A stretch of 64,000 bases of DNA from Ophioceras dolichostomum (lineage: Eukaryota; Ascomycota; Sordariomycetes; Magnaporthales; Ophioceraceae), in contig PYST01000022.1 in the NCBI GenBank assembly GCA_003049485.1, positions 62,001 through 126,000 of the forward strand, in the 5' to 3' direction. Of the stretch, positions 33,706 through 45,488 are shown piece by piece. The position numbers and the translations under genes were made by a program. Within the stretch, counting starts at the first letter, position 1. Each line of letters starts with the position of its first letter. Below the pieces are notes generated by a model. That model did not search any database. It was not told where the DNA came from and worked only from the letters and a program-made list of their open reading frames with translations.

Positions 33706-35208
33706 CTACTTGGTGAACGAAACCTTCGCGACCTCGATGCGGTTGTTATTCGTCCAGGAGATCGTCAAGGTCTGACCGCTGGGATCGATGTACGGATGAG
33801 CCACGCCGGCATACACGAGGCCGTCGTTGAGCGGCTTCGTCGTGTATACCTTCACCGGCTCGGCCCAAGGGCCCTCGATAGCCTTGGCGGTGCGGAGCAA
33901 GATGTCGCCGCTACCAGGGCCTAGTTTAGGACAACGTCGGGGTTAGGTATCACATCATCATCAGCCAGCCAGCCAGCCAGCCAGTTGATCACCCAAGACA
34001 CCCAACACCATCATCCACCCAAGGGCGCTCGCCTGCTGTGCTGGAAGGAAAAGAAACCGGGACAAACTCACCAACGCCAACAAAGATATAGGCCCCAAAG
34101 AACTTGTTATAAACAACCTGCCCCTGCCCACTCTGCCAAAGCACCGCCGTGTCCGTGTCAAACTCCGTCAACGGCTCCTTCTGCCACTTCGCGTCAAACC
34201 CGGCCCAGTACTCGTAACTGCTCAAATTGAACGCGTCGGCCGCCTTCACGCGCGCGAGGTACACGAGCGCGGCGTCGATCCAGTTGTCGGCCGACGTGGG
34301 CGCGCCCCCCCACGCGTAGATGTAGTCGGACCGCTCGTCGCGGTATGCGGCCACGTCACCGTAGCGGGGCGTCATCGCCGAGTTCCACCACCACCCCTCG
34401 TTGGACTCGCCATACCGCTTCGTCACGAGGGGTGTGATGCCGTCCTCTTGGATTTGGACGCGGGCCACGCCGGCGCCGCGGAGGCCGGCTTCGTTTGCGT
34501 TCTAGTGATGATGATGTGACGTACGCGCGGGGGAGTGGTGGTGGGAAGTGATGAGTCACGTCAGTATGTGTAGGTAGACTAGACTACCGCTCGTCCCGGA
34601 CGCACACAGCCCGGCCAGCAGGTAGGGTAGCGAGTGGGCGGGCTGGTTGTTCCATGGTAACTTACAACGAGGTAGAACAGCGCAGCAGTCTTGCTCTCCG
34701 CATCCGTCTCGCAGAAGCTCGTGCCGCCGAACCCGAAGCTGATCTCCTCGTTCCAGGACGCGTTGTGCCGCACCAGCTGCTGCTGGTGCGGCACGGGCTG
34801 GTTGTCGTTGAGGTGCAGGTCGTGCACCCTCAGCGGGTCGTCCGTCAGGAGCGACACGGCGTTGCGGACCATGCCGTGGAAGCCCTTGGTGTCCTCGCTT
34901 GGGTCCGTCACGCCGGAGTCGCACCACAGCGTGTCGCCCCACGTGGCGTACCACTTGCCCGCGATCTGGCCCGTGAAGCCCAGGTCGCGGTGCGAGCAGC
35001 TGTTCTCGGCCACCTGGTAGCCGAGGTACTGGGTGGAGAAGTGGTGCTCGATCGGGTTGTAGCCATGCTGGCGGGGCGTGATCGACCCGGACCGGGACCC
35101 GGACCCGACCGACGTCGCTGGCAGACCGGAGACGAGAGAAGAAGCCACCGCTGATGCCAGCAGGAGGTCAGTGGTTTTAAAGGACATGGTTGTGGTGTAT
35201 GGAGCCAT
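33706..35208 (-). CDS. secreted DUF4185-like beta-propeller protein
   Basis: Three exons, 35208-34666, 34501-34072 and 33920-33706, 395 aa; the introns are 164 and 151 nt and keep phase. The hydrophobic start (TTDLLLASAVASSLVSGLPA) is a signal peptide, with a better-placed Met at residue 8 (MSFKTTDLL). The mature part carries repeated blades with DLGFTGQIAGKWYATWGDTLW, EISFGFGGTSFCETDAESKT, GWWWNSAMTPRYGDVAAY, YIYAWGGAP, VVYNKFFGAYIFVG and GVAHPYIDPSG. Such strands with DTLW/GD and W-rich turns resemble DUF4185, a fold related to five-bladed-propeller glycosidases. No catalytic residues can be assigned with confidence, so hydrolase activity is inference. The upstream flank contains a TATA-like GATATATTTAC near 35340. 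Confidence 0.8.
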
Positions 35209-35993
35209 TGCGCTGGCTGGGCTGAAGAAGCGAGCGAGCGAGCGGAGAGAAGGGAGAACGAACGAATGTGGGAAGCTGTTGATGAACGAGTGGTAGCCGC
35301 GTCATGCGGACGTAGACCGTCTACGCGGACGAGGGGAGCTGATATATTTACTGGCTTGCCTTTTATATGTCGTTTTTCTGTTTACCTCCCCTCATATGTA
35401 CTCCGTCATCGCGCAGATCCTGCTCATCTGGGTAAACATTGGGCTCGCCAATAAAATGAACCACGCGCAATGTTCTAGACCACATCCGTGATCTCTAACG
35501 GTCGAGGAGTCCAGCCGGTGACCCACTCAAGGGCAAGCGATCTGGTACAGCAGTTTTCGTCGTTGGTTCAACGGCCAAAGTCCGACACGTACCTGCCTGC
35601 CGCCATTGGACCGCATAATTCCGCCCTATGCCCACGCCGTTGGCCCTCTCGATCGCGACACTACATCCGGCAGGATCGGCCTCCAGCACGCAACGGCGTG
35701 TGACAGCCTACAACTCCTTCTAGAACCAAGAGCGTTTAAGAACCTCGTGGGAAACAGGGATATTCGAAGGGAAAGTGGTGTGTCAAAAGGTAACATGATA
35801 TCAAGCGGCATCATCAGGGAATATTGAATGACGGGAGTAACGTCCATTATAATCGAGTAGCATTAAAGGACAATACAGAACACAACTATATTACACGTCA
35901 AGGGCCTCGCCAAGGCCTGCTTGAGGAGCCTGACGTCAATCAGCTTGAGGTAATGAGTCAAGTGAGGACTGGATCTCATATCGACGTCGCTAC
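35209..35993. other. intergenic region and promoter of the DUF4185-like gene
   Basis: Contains the TATA-like element TGATATATTTAC (about 35339-35351), about 135 nt upstream of the minus-strand start at 35208. No gene recognised in the rest. Confidence 0.45.
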
Positions 35994-38900
35994 TCAGGCG
36001 CTCCCTTGACCACGCAACTTCAGCAGAATCAGGCCCAATCGCCCCCCTCTAGGGCGGGACAAACCGCTCTTCTTCGTAGAACTCGCAGTTGCAGGCGATA
36101 CGGTAGTGCCGTTCGCATACCCGACTGGTAGTGACAGCGGCGGCGGCGGTGCTGGCCTGGGCCGCCGGTGCTGCTCGATACCGACATTTGGAGGAAGGCC
36201 GTTGCTCGCTGCGACGTAAACAGGTCTCATAACGGGTGGTGGCGGTGCATTAGATGTGCGCAACGGCGGCGGCGGTGGATTGTGGGTCGTCATCACCGTC
36301 GCTGCCGGCAACAAAACGCCCGCCGGTTCCACCGCTACCGCTACCGCCGGGGCAGGGGCAGCAGGGGCAGGTGCTGCTGCGATTGCCCGTCCGCCGCCGC
36401 CTCTCGCAGTCGCTGTGAGTTGCTTGACCTGCCTGCACCCGAAGAGGACCGCCCCGCGGAGATACGGCAGCAGGGGCGATTCTGCTGCCAGTGCTTGACT
36501 CGGCAGCAAGTCACCCGTGATGATGTACTGCAACCGTCCGCCCAGACTACTGCTGGTATCGCCGCAATTAGGAGACGTGGAAGGCTGGAAGCACGCCTCA
36601 TCGTACGCCCACTGTATGCCGTGTCGTCGGATCAGCGCGATGGGCAGCACGGTGAAGTCGCCGTGGAGGTCGATGATGTCGCGCAGGTCGGAAACGAGCA
36701 CGCCCAGGACGTGGCGGCCGAGCGGCATTGGCGGGTATAGTATCCTGGCGGGTTTTGGTGCTGCGGTGGGAATGGCGGTTGCTGATCGTTGGGGGATGAA
36801 GAGATCGCCGAACCCCCTCCCGAACAGGGTGATCGCGTCCAGAGACCGGACTAGATCAGTCCAGTCCGTCTCGGCGGAGGGGACGGTCGTCCGTTTGGTC
36901 CAGAGGAGGTCCCGCTCGATGGCCAGGTCTCGGAAGTCCCATCCTTCCAGCACTCCTCGGGCCGGCGCAGAGCTGCTGTCCGATCGAAGCCGGGATGTCC
37001 TTTCGATCTGGCGGTCTATTAGTATCTCGAGGGCATCGTATAGGGCATCGATGCGGTCTTTGAAAGTGTAGGAGTCATGTAGCCCCGACGCATATCCTTC
37101 AGCACCAGAGGCGACCGGTCCGGTCTCGCTGCGGTACAAGGTAAGCCCGAGATTGTCCGGATTGAGCAGAATGCTGAGCACCGGGTCCTGGTCAGGTGGG
37201 CCAGCGATCCTGTTGAGCTTTGCCTCGTTGAAGAGGAAGGCGGAGCGGAACTTGTCCTGGCTGTTCTGGGAGATGCTCGCGTACACGAGGTGCAGCAACG
37301 CGCTCGTGGCGTTTGTAAGCCAGCCTCTTACGGCCACGACGTCCCACAGGACCACGTATCGGCGAGACAACCACCTTAGCATTGAGATGTATCCCTTCCT
37401 GCGTGAGTGGCGGGTCAGCTCGTGCGCTCCTAGGTGGAACCTAGGCGAGTCTCCCGGGATAGGTTTCGCGTCGACCGAGATCGGTTGCTCGTCACACTCT
37501 GGGAGCAGAGACGGGGCGACGTCGAACTTAGCACCCAGTGAACCTATTTTTGGCCTTATTGTAAGCATCTCACCACTTACTCTTCTCAGGACATATTCGA
37601 CGACAGAGGGCAGCAAGCTAACCTATTTTGGAAATGACCTCAGGGCACCATCCAACCACATGTCTCTTATTCTCGATGTCCGAAGCCTCGAGGTCGACAA
37701 GTCCCGCGGGCGAGTCGAGGTAGGAGACGCGCCTTCCGCCGGAGCTCTGGACAAGGTGCCAGACCACAAAGTCTTCGCCCTGGTGAGTGGGCACCAGCAT
37801 TGCAGAAAACCCCTTGATGAACATCTTGTCCTGGAACTTGGACACACCTCGGGCCCCCACCAGTTCGGCTGCAAACGGCAGGGGGATCTCCAGGCCGTAG
37901 GACGATGACCCCCGTGTTTGGCCCTGTCGCCTAATCACAGGGAAACCCGCTGCGATGGCGGGGTTGCGGAAGAGGCCCAGCCAGCACAGCGACGGCTCGA
38001 ACGATGGGTCGAGATCGCGGCGGTTTAACGCGTATCCGATCCGCAGCTCTATAAGTCCGGTTGAATCAGGCGTAGAAGAGGCCGGCACTTTATCAAACAA
38101 GAGCGTCTTGTCCCCGATCAGCTTGTTCGGCGTGATTCTTCTGGCTGTTTTGCGTCTTGCGTCGTCTAGAGCCGCCGACAGCCAGGCTAGCTGTTGCCCG
38201 ACTGCAGCAAGTGGCTCTGGCAGGCCTGTGGCGACTACGTGGAAGATGCTGCTGGTGCCGGAATACCGGACCTGGACTACTGTCAGGTCCCGGAGTGTGA
38301 TGACTGGGTGACGAGATGTACCCTTAGTTAGTCCTGATACTTGATGGAGGAAAGGCGACCTGTCACCTTTTTCTTTCACATGCCCATGAAGTATGTAACA
38401 GGTAAGAGCATACTAGTAGTGATAATATCCCGGATGTGTAAGGAAATCGGCATATGACACCTACCTTGAGAACTGACATCCCCTGAAGCGAATGACTGCT
38501 CGATGCAGCGGACAAGGCCATCGCCCTGTGACGGCCAAACCTTGCTGACGTATTCCCGAACCGGGTAGACCTGGGAGTCGTATAGTGAGCCAGTTATCGC
38601 CGCCGCGCGGCCCAGGCTTTCCGCGGCGTACTCGCTGCTGGGACGCGAGCCGTTGTTCTGCTTGGTGACGAAAGAGAGAGGGTTCCAGTCAACCGAGAAC
38701 CTGAGGGCGTAGGTGGCCGGCCGGCCCCGCGTCTCGTCTGAGGTGTTGTGCAGCTTTTTGTATTCGTATATGCGACTCAGAACGAAGCTCCGCGCTTCCG
38801 CCATGACGTCCCAGGGTCCCGGGCTGTCGAGGTACGTCTCTCGTTGCAGCTCCTGCTCTAGGAGGTCGTAGGCGAGACCTTCGAGCATGGCTCTCCGGTG

Positions 38901-39586
38901 GTACCGCCCCAGATTTCTCGAGCTGCCTGCGGCAGAGCTTGATGGCGCGGCTGGTGCGCTAGAGGTAGTACCATGGCGCGTGCCGGCTGGATCTGTTAGT
39001 AAGTCGGGGGGTTGGCGTGACATACGGGCAGTCACATAGGCAGCCTGGAAGCAGGCTATTATGGCACTGTTGATGACGATTTTGTGAGTGAGTAGTAATT
39101 CATCACGTCGTCTTCATCCCCTCTTCCTAGCATGGGAACTCACTTTTGGCCATCCAGGACGGCTCTCATCAAAGCTTGTGCAGCGGCCCTCTCATAATCA
39201 TCCTGCACACCCCAACCTAGTCCGATTCTTTCCGCGTATGTCGTCAGAATTACAGGCAGAACCGTCGCGATAATTCTTTGTATGCAATGGTCATCTGCCG
39301 TGGCCACCCGGCGGAACAGGCTCCGGCCCAACTGAGGGAAAAGATCGGCGGGATCATCTCCGAGACCCGGGACACTGGGCCGAGGTACGGAGACTAATGG
39401 ATGATGTTGACCTCCAGAGGCAAGTGGCGGAAGTTGAATGTTGGATGACGCTGAGGAGGCACTTTGCCCTGTGAGATATGGTGGCGGAGGATCTTGAACT
39501 CTTGTGGCTGGTGTCACTCTTGAGGCTGGTGCGGAAATGGGGACGTGAGATGACGACGCAACCTTACGGTCGAGTAGGTCCGTCAT
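35994..39586 (-). CDS. conserved fungal protein of unknown function, 1091 aa
   Basis: Four exons: 39586-39144, 39066-38465, 38303-37623 and 37543-35994. The introns (77, 161 and 79 nt) keep phase; the second has an ACTAAC branch site 22 nt before its AG. The N-terminus is Pro/Ser-rich, followed by helices (RRAMLEGLAYDLLEQELQRE). The central region has NPAIAAGFPVIRR, YGLEIPLPFAAELVG, KMFIKGFSAMLVPTHQGEDF and VVWHLVQ. The next block has RRYVVLWDVVAVRGWLTNAT, SALLHLVYASI and WDFRDLA, and ends LRGAVLFGCRQ. I know these blocks from a very common family of uncharacterised fungal proteins, often large and in many paralogues per genome. The C-terminal 150 residues are Pro/Ala-rich low complexity and probably disordered. 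There is no signal peptide or membrane helix. It lies head to head with the CorA-like gene. Confidence 0.82.
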
Positions 39587-39882
39587 TTTTCGTTACTCGG
39601 ACATCCACAAAGTCGCGGGAAGGTAGGAAATCTATTGGGGGAGGAGGACACTGATTTGAAGTTCGGCGTTGTGGCGTGCGACCCCTCTTTCAGCCGCCGA
39701 GAGCCGGGGAATTCCGGGCCAATAAAATTGATGGTGCTATGCGCCGAAGCTGGACAGTGGCAGATTTCTGATGATGACCTCCCAATTTCCCCTCACGAGG
39801 CTGGGTTGGAATTCTCAACCGAAACGATTGCAAAATTCGCGATATCTCCACCGACCTTGAAGAAGCAAGACTGTCCGTCCAA
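39587..39882. promoter_or_regulatory. shared divergent promoter region
   Basis: About 300 nt between the ATG of the 1091-aa gene and the first possible ATG of the CorA-like gene. If the CorA-like gene begins at 40337 instead, the spacer is 750 nt. No clear TATA was found. Confidence 0.35.
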
Positions 39883-40276
39883 ATGGAGCGACAGTTGTTG
39901 CAAAAAGATCTGGAACTTCGCGAGGAGCCTCTGCACCAAGTGAAGTTGCGGAGTCTTGAAATCCTGAACTACTCGGAACGTGATGGGACTCCCAGCCAGA
40001 AGGTACCTACATGTTTTGCCTGTTAAGATGCACATTGATTGCGGCCTGACGTTCAGCTACAGACACAGATTGGGCCCGAACCCGAAATTCCGAACATAGA
40101 ACCTCTAGCTCTAGATGATCTCGGCCACTTCTTAGACCGCACTGTGGGTGATGAGACTAGAACTTTCTCCAGGGCTTCGACACCGCTCAACTGATGGCAC
40201 CATTATATTATTCCTCAATCTCTACGAAACAGGGCCGGTTCAAGCGTAAAGAAGCTACTGATGGGATCAGACTGGT
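39883..40276 (+). other. possible 5' exons of the CorA-like gene
   Basis: At 39883-40002 an ATG opens a charged coiled-coil-like stretch (MERQLLQKDLELREEP...) ending at a GTACCT donor. At about 40063 or 40069, after an ACAG, an open stretch GPEPEIPNIEPLALDDLGHF follows in phase. A further piece (GRFKRKEATDGIRL) before 40277 could be joined to FMWNSIQ at 40342 or so. The coding look and phases are suggestive, but donors in the middle are weak and the chain is not unique, so it is not included in the CDS. Confidence 0.3.
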
Positions 40277-40336
40277 GTAAGAAGCCTAACTCATCCCCTC
40301 TTCTTCTCTTATCGTGACTTTTTCTCTCGCCAACTG

Positions 40337-41803
40337 ATGATCGAGTTCATGTGGAATAGCATCCAAGAGGACGACTTTGCGCCGAAGAGCGTGCCTCTTC
40401 CACGAGACTCCTATACATCTCTCATGGAGGGAATGAAACTTCCATCCATGGCACTCATAGCAGACGATGTACAGGGGCCTTTCATCTGGTGGCAGAACCG
40501 TTATTACGGCGAAGAGTCATTTTTCCGTGAGTTTCTAGGACCTTCACGTTTATATCCCAAGTGGTATTGTCCAATCCACTAAAGACGTACTATTACTCGG
40601 TGTTTCTAAGAACTTGTGCTCAACCCCTCTCTCATGGTCGTTGGCGAAAACGACTTCGACTGGAAGCTGTCTCTTTCGTACTGCTTCAGAACCCAGATCA
40701 CCTCGGGGTATATCCGCATCAGAGACGGGTCAGGCCACCTCGGGTGGCGCTTCGACCGCATCATCGCATCAGCGAGGCCGGTCTTACATCCATTCCTACT
40801 GCCAATCCTGCTGTTCGAGAGCTCAGTGGAACTGAGAGCATCCAATTACCACCAGCAAGCATACGCCGGCGTCATATTCCTAGAGATGGATCTACGGGAC
40901 CGACTGAAAATGGCAGAGGAACACGGGCGACCATTCGGCGAGATAAATTTGACGAAAGTAATTGGCGGCGAATTCCCTCTGCGACGGCGCCCTGGGGTCT
41001 GGGTTCGGGTGCTGGATCAGCTAGACGAGGCGCTGCGCTCATTCTGGGCAGAGCTTCCACTCGATCACAGATCGAGACTTGATGATGCACACCAAAGCCT
41101 CGCGCGCCGGCTGAGCATCATCGCAGCCGGGATCGAGAGCCGGGACATTCATGTCAGGACGGTGCATGAGACTCAGGACTTCATGCGCGAGACGGTATGA
41201 ACGCTCATCTTCCTCATGCCACGCCCGCATCTCGGGGATCTATAAGGACCAGCCGGAGGCGTGTGAGGCCGGCTACTACATTGTGAAACTCCACTTCAGG
41301 ATCGACGGATTCACTCAACTCCGACCTTTCCAATTCGCAGATGCAAACGATCATCGCCCAGAGAGAGTCGAACCTGAGCCTGGAGATGACTCGAGAGCAG
41401 CGACGTCTTGCCGACATAGCTCGGAGGGACAGCACAGCCATGAGATCGCTGGCACTGCTCGGGGCTCTGTTCCTTCCAGGCTCGTTCCTTGCCTCCATAC
41501 TGAGCACTTCGTTCTTCGACTTTCGTGGCGGTAAGTTCCTTGAATTATCACGCCTCCCCCGGAAACATGGGTGCGTTGGCTTCACGGGCAGACGTCGCTA
41601 ATCAGAGATGAAATTAAATTATACCAGACATGGACGGCGCCGTCTCTCGGCAGCTTTGGATCTACTTCGTGCTGATGGTGCCACTGACGGCGATGGTGGT
41701 CGGCGGCTGGTGGCTCTATAACCGACGTCGTTACGACGCGCACGAGGGATGCGATTTGCCACTGGGGGGTCTCAGGCGCATGTCTGGGGCAAAGCGTGAC
41801 TGA
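40337..41803 (+). CDS. CorA-like membrane protein, fungal family
   Basis: Supported exons are 40337-40526, 40611-41194, 41341-41530 and 41628-41803, about 379 aa; the introns (84, 146 and 97 nt) all keep phase. The 5' end is uncertain. The soluble part has SIQEDDFAPKSVPLPRDSY, EGMKLP, GPFIWWQNRYYG and WKLSLSYCF. The family hallmark is a charged helix (IIAQRESNLSLEMTREQRRL then ADIARRDSTAMRSLALLG). It leads into two closing membrane helices: LLGALFLPGSFLASILSTSFF, then WIYFVLMVPLTAMVVGGWWL. This two-helix end after a long helix is the CorA plan. The GMN signature of true Mg2+ channels is absent, as in most of these fungal paralogues, so ion transport is only a guess. It is divergent from the 1091-aa gene. 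Confidence 0.75.
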
Positions 41804-42248
<445 letters not shown>

Positions 42249-44478
42249 TCACACCCTCCGACAAAGCCTACTATCCTGCGACGGCAAATGCCCCAACAAC
42301 GTCCCCTCCATAGCCCAATCCTCCGACCCGACCGCATTCTGCGCGTAAAACACGCCCTCCGGATCCCACTCCTGCTTCAGCTCATACAGCCTCTTGTACT
42401 TATCCCCGTGAAAGCTCTTCCTCCAGTCCGGCTCCACGTAGTCCGACTCGCTCATGTACGTGCCTCCCCCAGGTGTGAGCGCTATCCAGCGCGGGTTCCA
42501 CTCCTCCGTCAGCCTCCGCGAGAGCCTCTCGACCTCGGCGGCAGTCGAAGACGTGCCGTTCCACGTGACGAACATGATGGCGAACATCATGATATCCCTC
42601 CAGGCGGGGTTGACGGAGTTGTCAACGAGTGCAGAGCCGGGAGGGTTGCGCATGTTGAACATGATGAGGTTGGCGCCTTCGTCGAACACCTGCTTGACCG
42701 CCTCGAAGGACGCGGCGCGCTTCGCGGGGTCTGCGAGGTTGGCCCGCGGGAAGAATCGGGAGGCCTGGCGCATGGTCACCATCCACGCCTCGAGGGGAAA
42801 ACCGTCCGCCCAGGCGTCTGGGTAGTTGTCGTACTCTTTTATGACCAGGTTCTCGGGCGAGACGCCGAGGGCGGTCCATTTGGCCAGCATGGGAGCGATG
42901 GACGCCCGGAATTGGGTTTCTGTCGTGTTGGGCGCCACCCAGGACGTCATATCGTGGTATATCTCTTCGCCCGAATGCCGGATGCGGAAGTACGAGTAGT
43001 AGCCCAGGTCGGCGTACTTCTCGAAGTCGTCGACGTAGGCGCGCTGGGCGGCCCAGAACTGCGCCTTGGTGAGGTTACTGGTGCCGCCTGTCGTCATGTT
43101 GTAGCGCATGGTGGTGACACGCAGCTGCGGGTACGCCTTGACGACCATGGAGGTGACGACGCCGTAGGTGGATCCTCCGCCGCCCGAGATGGCCCAGAGA
43201 AGGTCTGAGTTGTGGGTGGAGTTGGCGGTGACGAATGACCCGGAGGCGGTGACGATCTCGGCGGAGAGGATGTGGTCGGCGGCCATGCCGTACATGGAGG
43301 TCAGGGGTGAGTGGCCGCCGCCTTGGATGTAGCCGCCAATGAACCCGACTGTCTGTGTATGAGTTTGGATGATTAGCTGGTTTTGAGTGAGGTATATTTC
43401 TGAGCGAGCAAGTAGTAGTCATGTTCAGCAGCTCTGCTAGCTCACCTTGCCCTCACCACCAACAAGGGTGACGCCATGTTTCTTCGCGAGAGCATAGGCC
43501 TCCTGAACCTGAATCCCAGCGCCGAGTTTGAAAGCCGGTCCGCTGTACGAGCCCGATCGGTAGTTCTCGTAGAACTGTGACTCCTTCAGGTAATGCGTCC
43601 AGATGCTGAGGGCGCCCTTTCCGGTCGACTTGCCTCCAAAGTCATGGCCAGTGTTTTTGATGACAAGACGTAGGTTGAGAGCCCGTGCAACTGCAACGCT
43701 CAGTTGAATGAGAACCACGGAGGTCGCGTTGACAGTGTAGTCCGGGTATCCGCCGACCGTGCAGGTTTGTCTGTTTCCGAGGAAGGAGGGAGTCAAGCTG
43801 GGTGGCATGCATGTCATTCCCTGGAAGAGGATGGAGCGTATTCCGGTCGGGTTCTCGATCCTAATTCGGCCGAGTTAGCACAGCAACAAGCAGTGAATCT
43901 TACATCAAAAAAGACTCGACTTCTTCTGGTTTGACACACCGAAACAAAGCGTTCCCCCAGTTGCTCTCCACATTCTGGCATTTGGAAGTGTCGTGTACGC
44001 CAGTCCAGTCTTCGTAGCAGACGGCTGCCTCGGGCACCGTTGGGATTAGGGAAGAGCCAAGGAAACTGCGAAACAGGTCCCATAGCTGACGGTCTGGGCC
44101 GGGCTGTAGCTCGTCGATATACGTTCTACACGTCTTTTGGAGAGCTTGTCGCCTGCCCAGCTCCGGCTGGGTGTCAATGCCCCCGAAAGGAGAAGTGGCA
44201 GGCAGCACCCCAGTCAGTCTGTATGCCTCAATAGCGGCGAGAAATTCGTCCTTCAGTTGTTGCTTTTCGGACTCGAACAGCCCGGGCCTGTCGGCGACGG
44301 CTTCGGTTACAGCGTCTAGCTGTGATGTCTCTATCGAGGATGGGGCTGGTCAGCGATGTGGCCGGATCGCACGGTGTTGGGGTGGAGAGAGAGAGAGAGA
44401 GTACTTGCGGACTTTGCCAGCTGCCCAAGCCAAGGCGGGTAGAATGGCAGAAATGAGCCCACAGACTGCTAGATGCAT
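42249..44478 (-). CDS. secreted FAD-linked oxidase (berberine-bridge type)
   Basis: Exons are 44478-44413 (tentative 3' end), 44319-43904, 43860-43446 and 43352-42249, about 666 aa. A signal peptide (MHLAVCGLISAILPALAWA) begins it. The PCMH FAD-binding domain has TCTVGGYPDYTVNATS, then RLVIKNTGHDFGGKSTGKG (His233 is the probable covalent-FAD site), and FIGGYIQGGGHSPLTSMYG. A substrate region with DLLWAISGGGGSTYGVVTSM follows, and the C-terminal BBE domain has YMSESDYVEPDWRKSF and LKQEWDPEGVFYAQNAVGSE. Length is slightly above the usual 500-600 because of an N-terminal extension of about 100 residues. The family oxidises alcohols, sugars or alkaloid-like substrates using O2. The second intron is only 43 nt, with a clear GCTAAC branch site. 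The first junction uses a weak GTCCGC donor and is the least certain part. Confidence 0.85.
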
Positions 44479-44616
44479 GGCCAACTCGTGTCTACGTTGT
44501 CTGTTCTACTGTTGAAGGCGGCGTCTTCACCCGAATTCCAACTAGGATCGTGTCTTCCAGAAAAGGTGCGCATTGAAAGGCAATGGAGGCAGCAAATGGC
44601 CGATGGGACATCCCCT

Positions 44617-44630
44617 GATATATAATATAC
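44617..44630 (-). promoter_or_regulatory. candidate TATA element of the FAD-oxidase gene
   Basis: GATATATAATATAC lies about 140 nt upstream of the minus-strand ATG at 44478. Confidence 0.4.
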
Positions 44631-45177
44631 CGCCTATGCTGTTCTAATGTCACCGAAAGTACACTGCACGCGTCAGCATGAGGGGAAGGCCATTTCCAAA
44701 GGCTTATTAGCTGCATGGTGAGCTCGACAGGACGGGTAAAATCACCGCGTCCGCGGGACGGGAAACGTAATTATTGACTTTCTGTGCGGGCGCCAATCAC
44801 ATCCATTCCCAATTGTCATCGAAGTTCCTTGCAGTCCTCCCGGTCATAGGGTCCCGCCGGCAGTGTGGCTGCAAGCGAACCACGGTGGCGGGATGCTCTC
44901 CTCTCCTCTCTGCACTCTGCCACTCTCTAAGCCATAAGACCAGCTAACCGAGGAGCTGACTGTTTGATACATCGCTACACATGTAGCCTCACTACTTTGC
45001 AACCAGCCAATGAGAACCGTTATCAAATTCCCCACCAGCCAGCCTATCACGAACCTCGCCGGCGACGCACCAGCCACCTACGCGACCGTGGACATGGAAA
45101 TGACGTAGCAATGAGGATATAAGCCAAATTAACAGCTCCTTCCCTCAACAAAGACGGTCGTCCCTACTAGGCCATTT

Positions 45178-45292
45178 GGCCTAGGTGGGAAAAGGCACCA
45201 CGCCCGTCGGCTCCCAGATCGAGGCTGGCTCCCTCTCTGGGAGTTCGCGAGTTCGAACCCTGCACACGAAGCAAAAACCACCGGGTTTTTCG
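45178..45292 (+). ncRNA. tRNA-like element with A box, B box and T run
   Basis: TGGCCTAGGTGG (45178-45189) fits an internal A box and starts a perfect 4-bp D-arm (GCCT...AGGC). AGTTCGAACCC (45250-45260) fits a B box, and TTTTT (about 45286-45290) lies downstream like a Pol III stop. A hairpin CTCCCAGA...TCTGGGAG sits between the boxes. An acceptor stem and anticodon stem are not formed, so it is not an ordinary tRNA gene. It may be a decayed tRNA or the head of a tRNA-derived SINE. Confidence 0.3.
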
Positions 45293-45488
45293 TAACTACT
45301 CACCTCTCCCTGGACACGAGGGGAGCAAGCTGGGTGGTGATTTTTCTGTCAATTGATTTTCTTTTTTTACACGTGAAAGCACACAGGGGAGTCGCATCGA
45401 CGGAGGTCGGGGCAACGCGCGGGGGCATAGAATAATATATCGCTTATTCATAAGCACTGCGTCGCTATCACATATCAATTAACGCTCA

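Larger units (their letters stand above)
44479..45488. other. intergenic region with promoter and tRNA-like element
   Basis: Contains the TATA-like element listed separately and a tRNA-like element at 45178-45292. Nothing else recognised. Confidence 0.5.
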
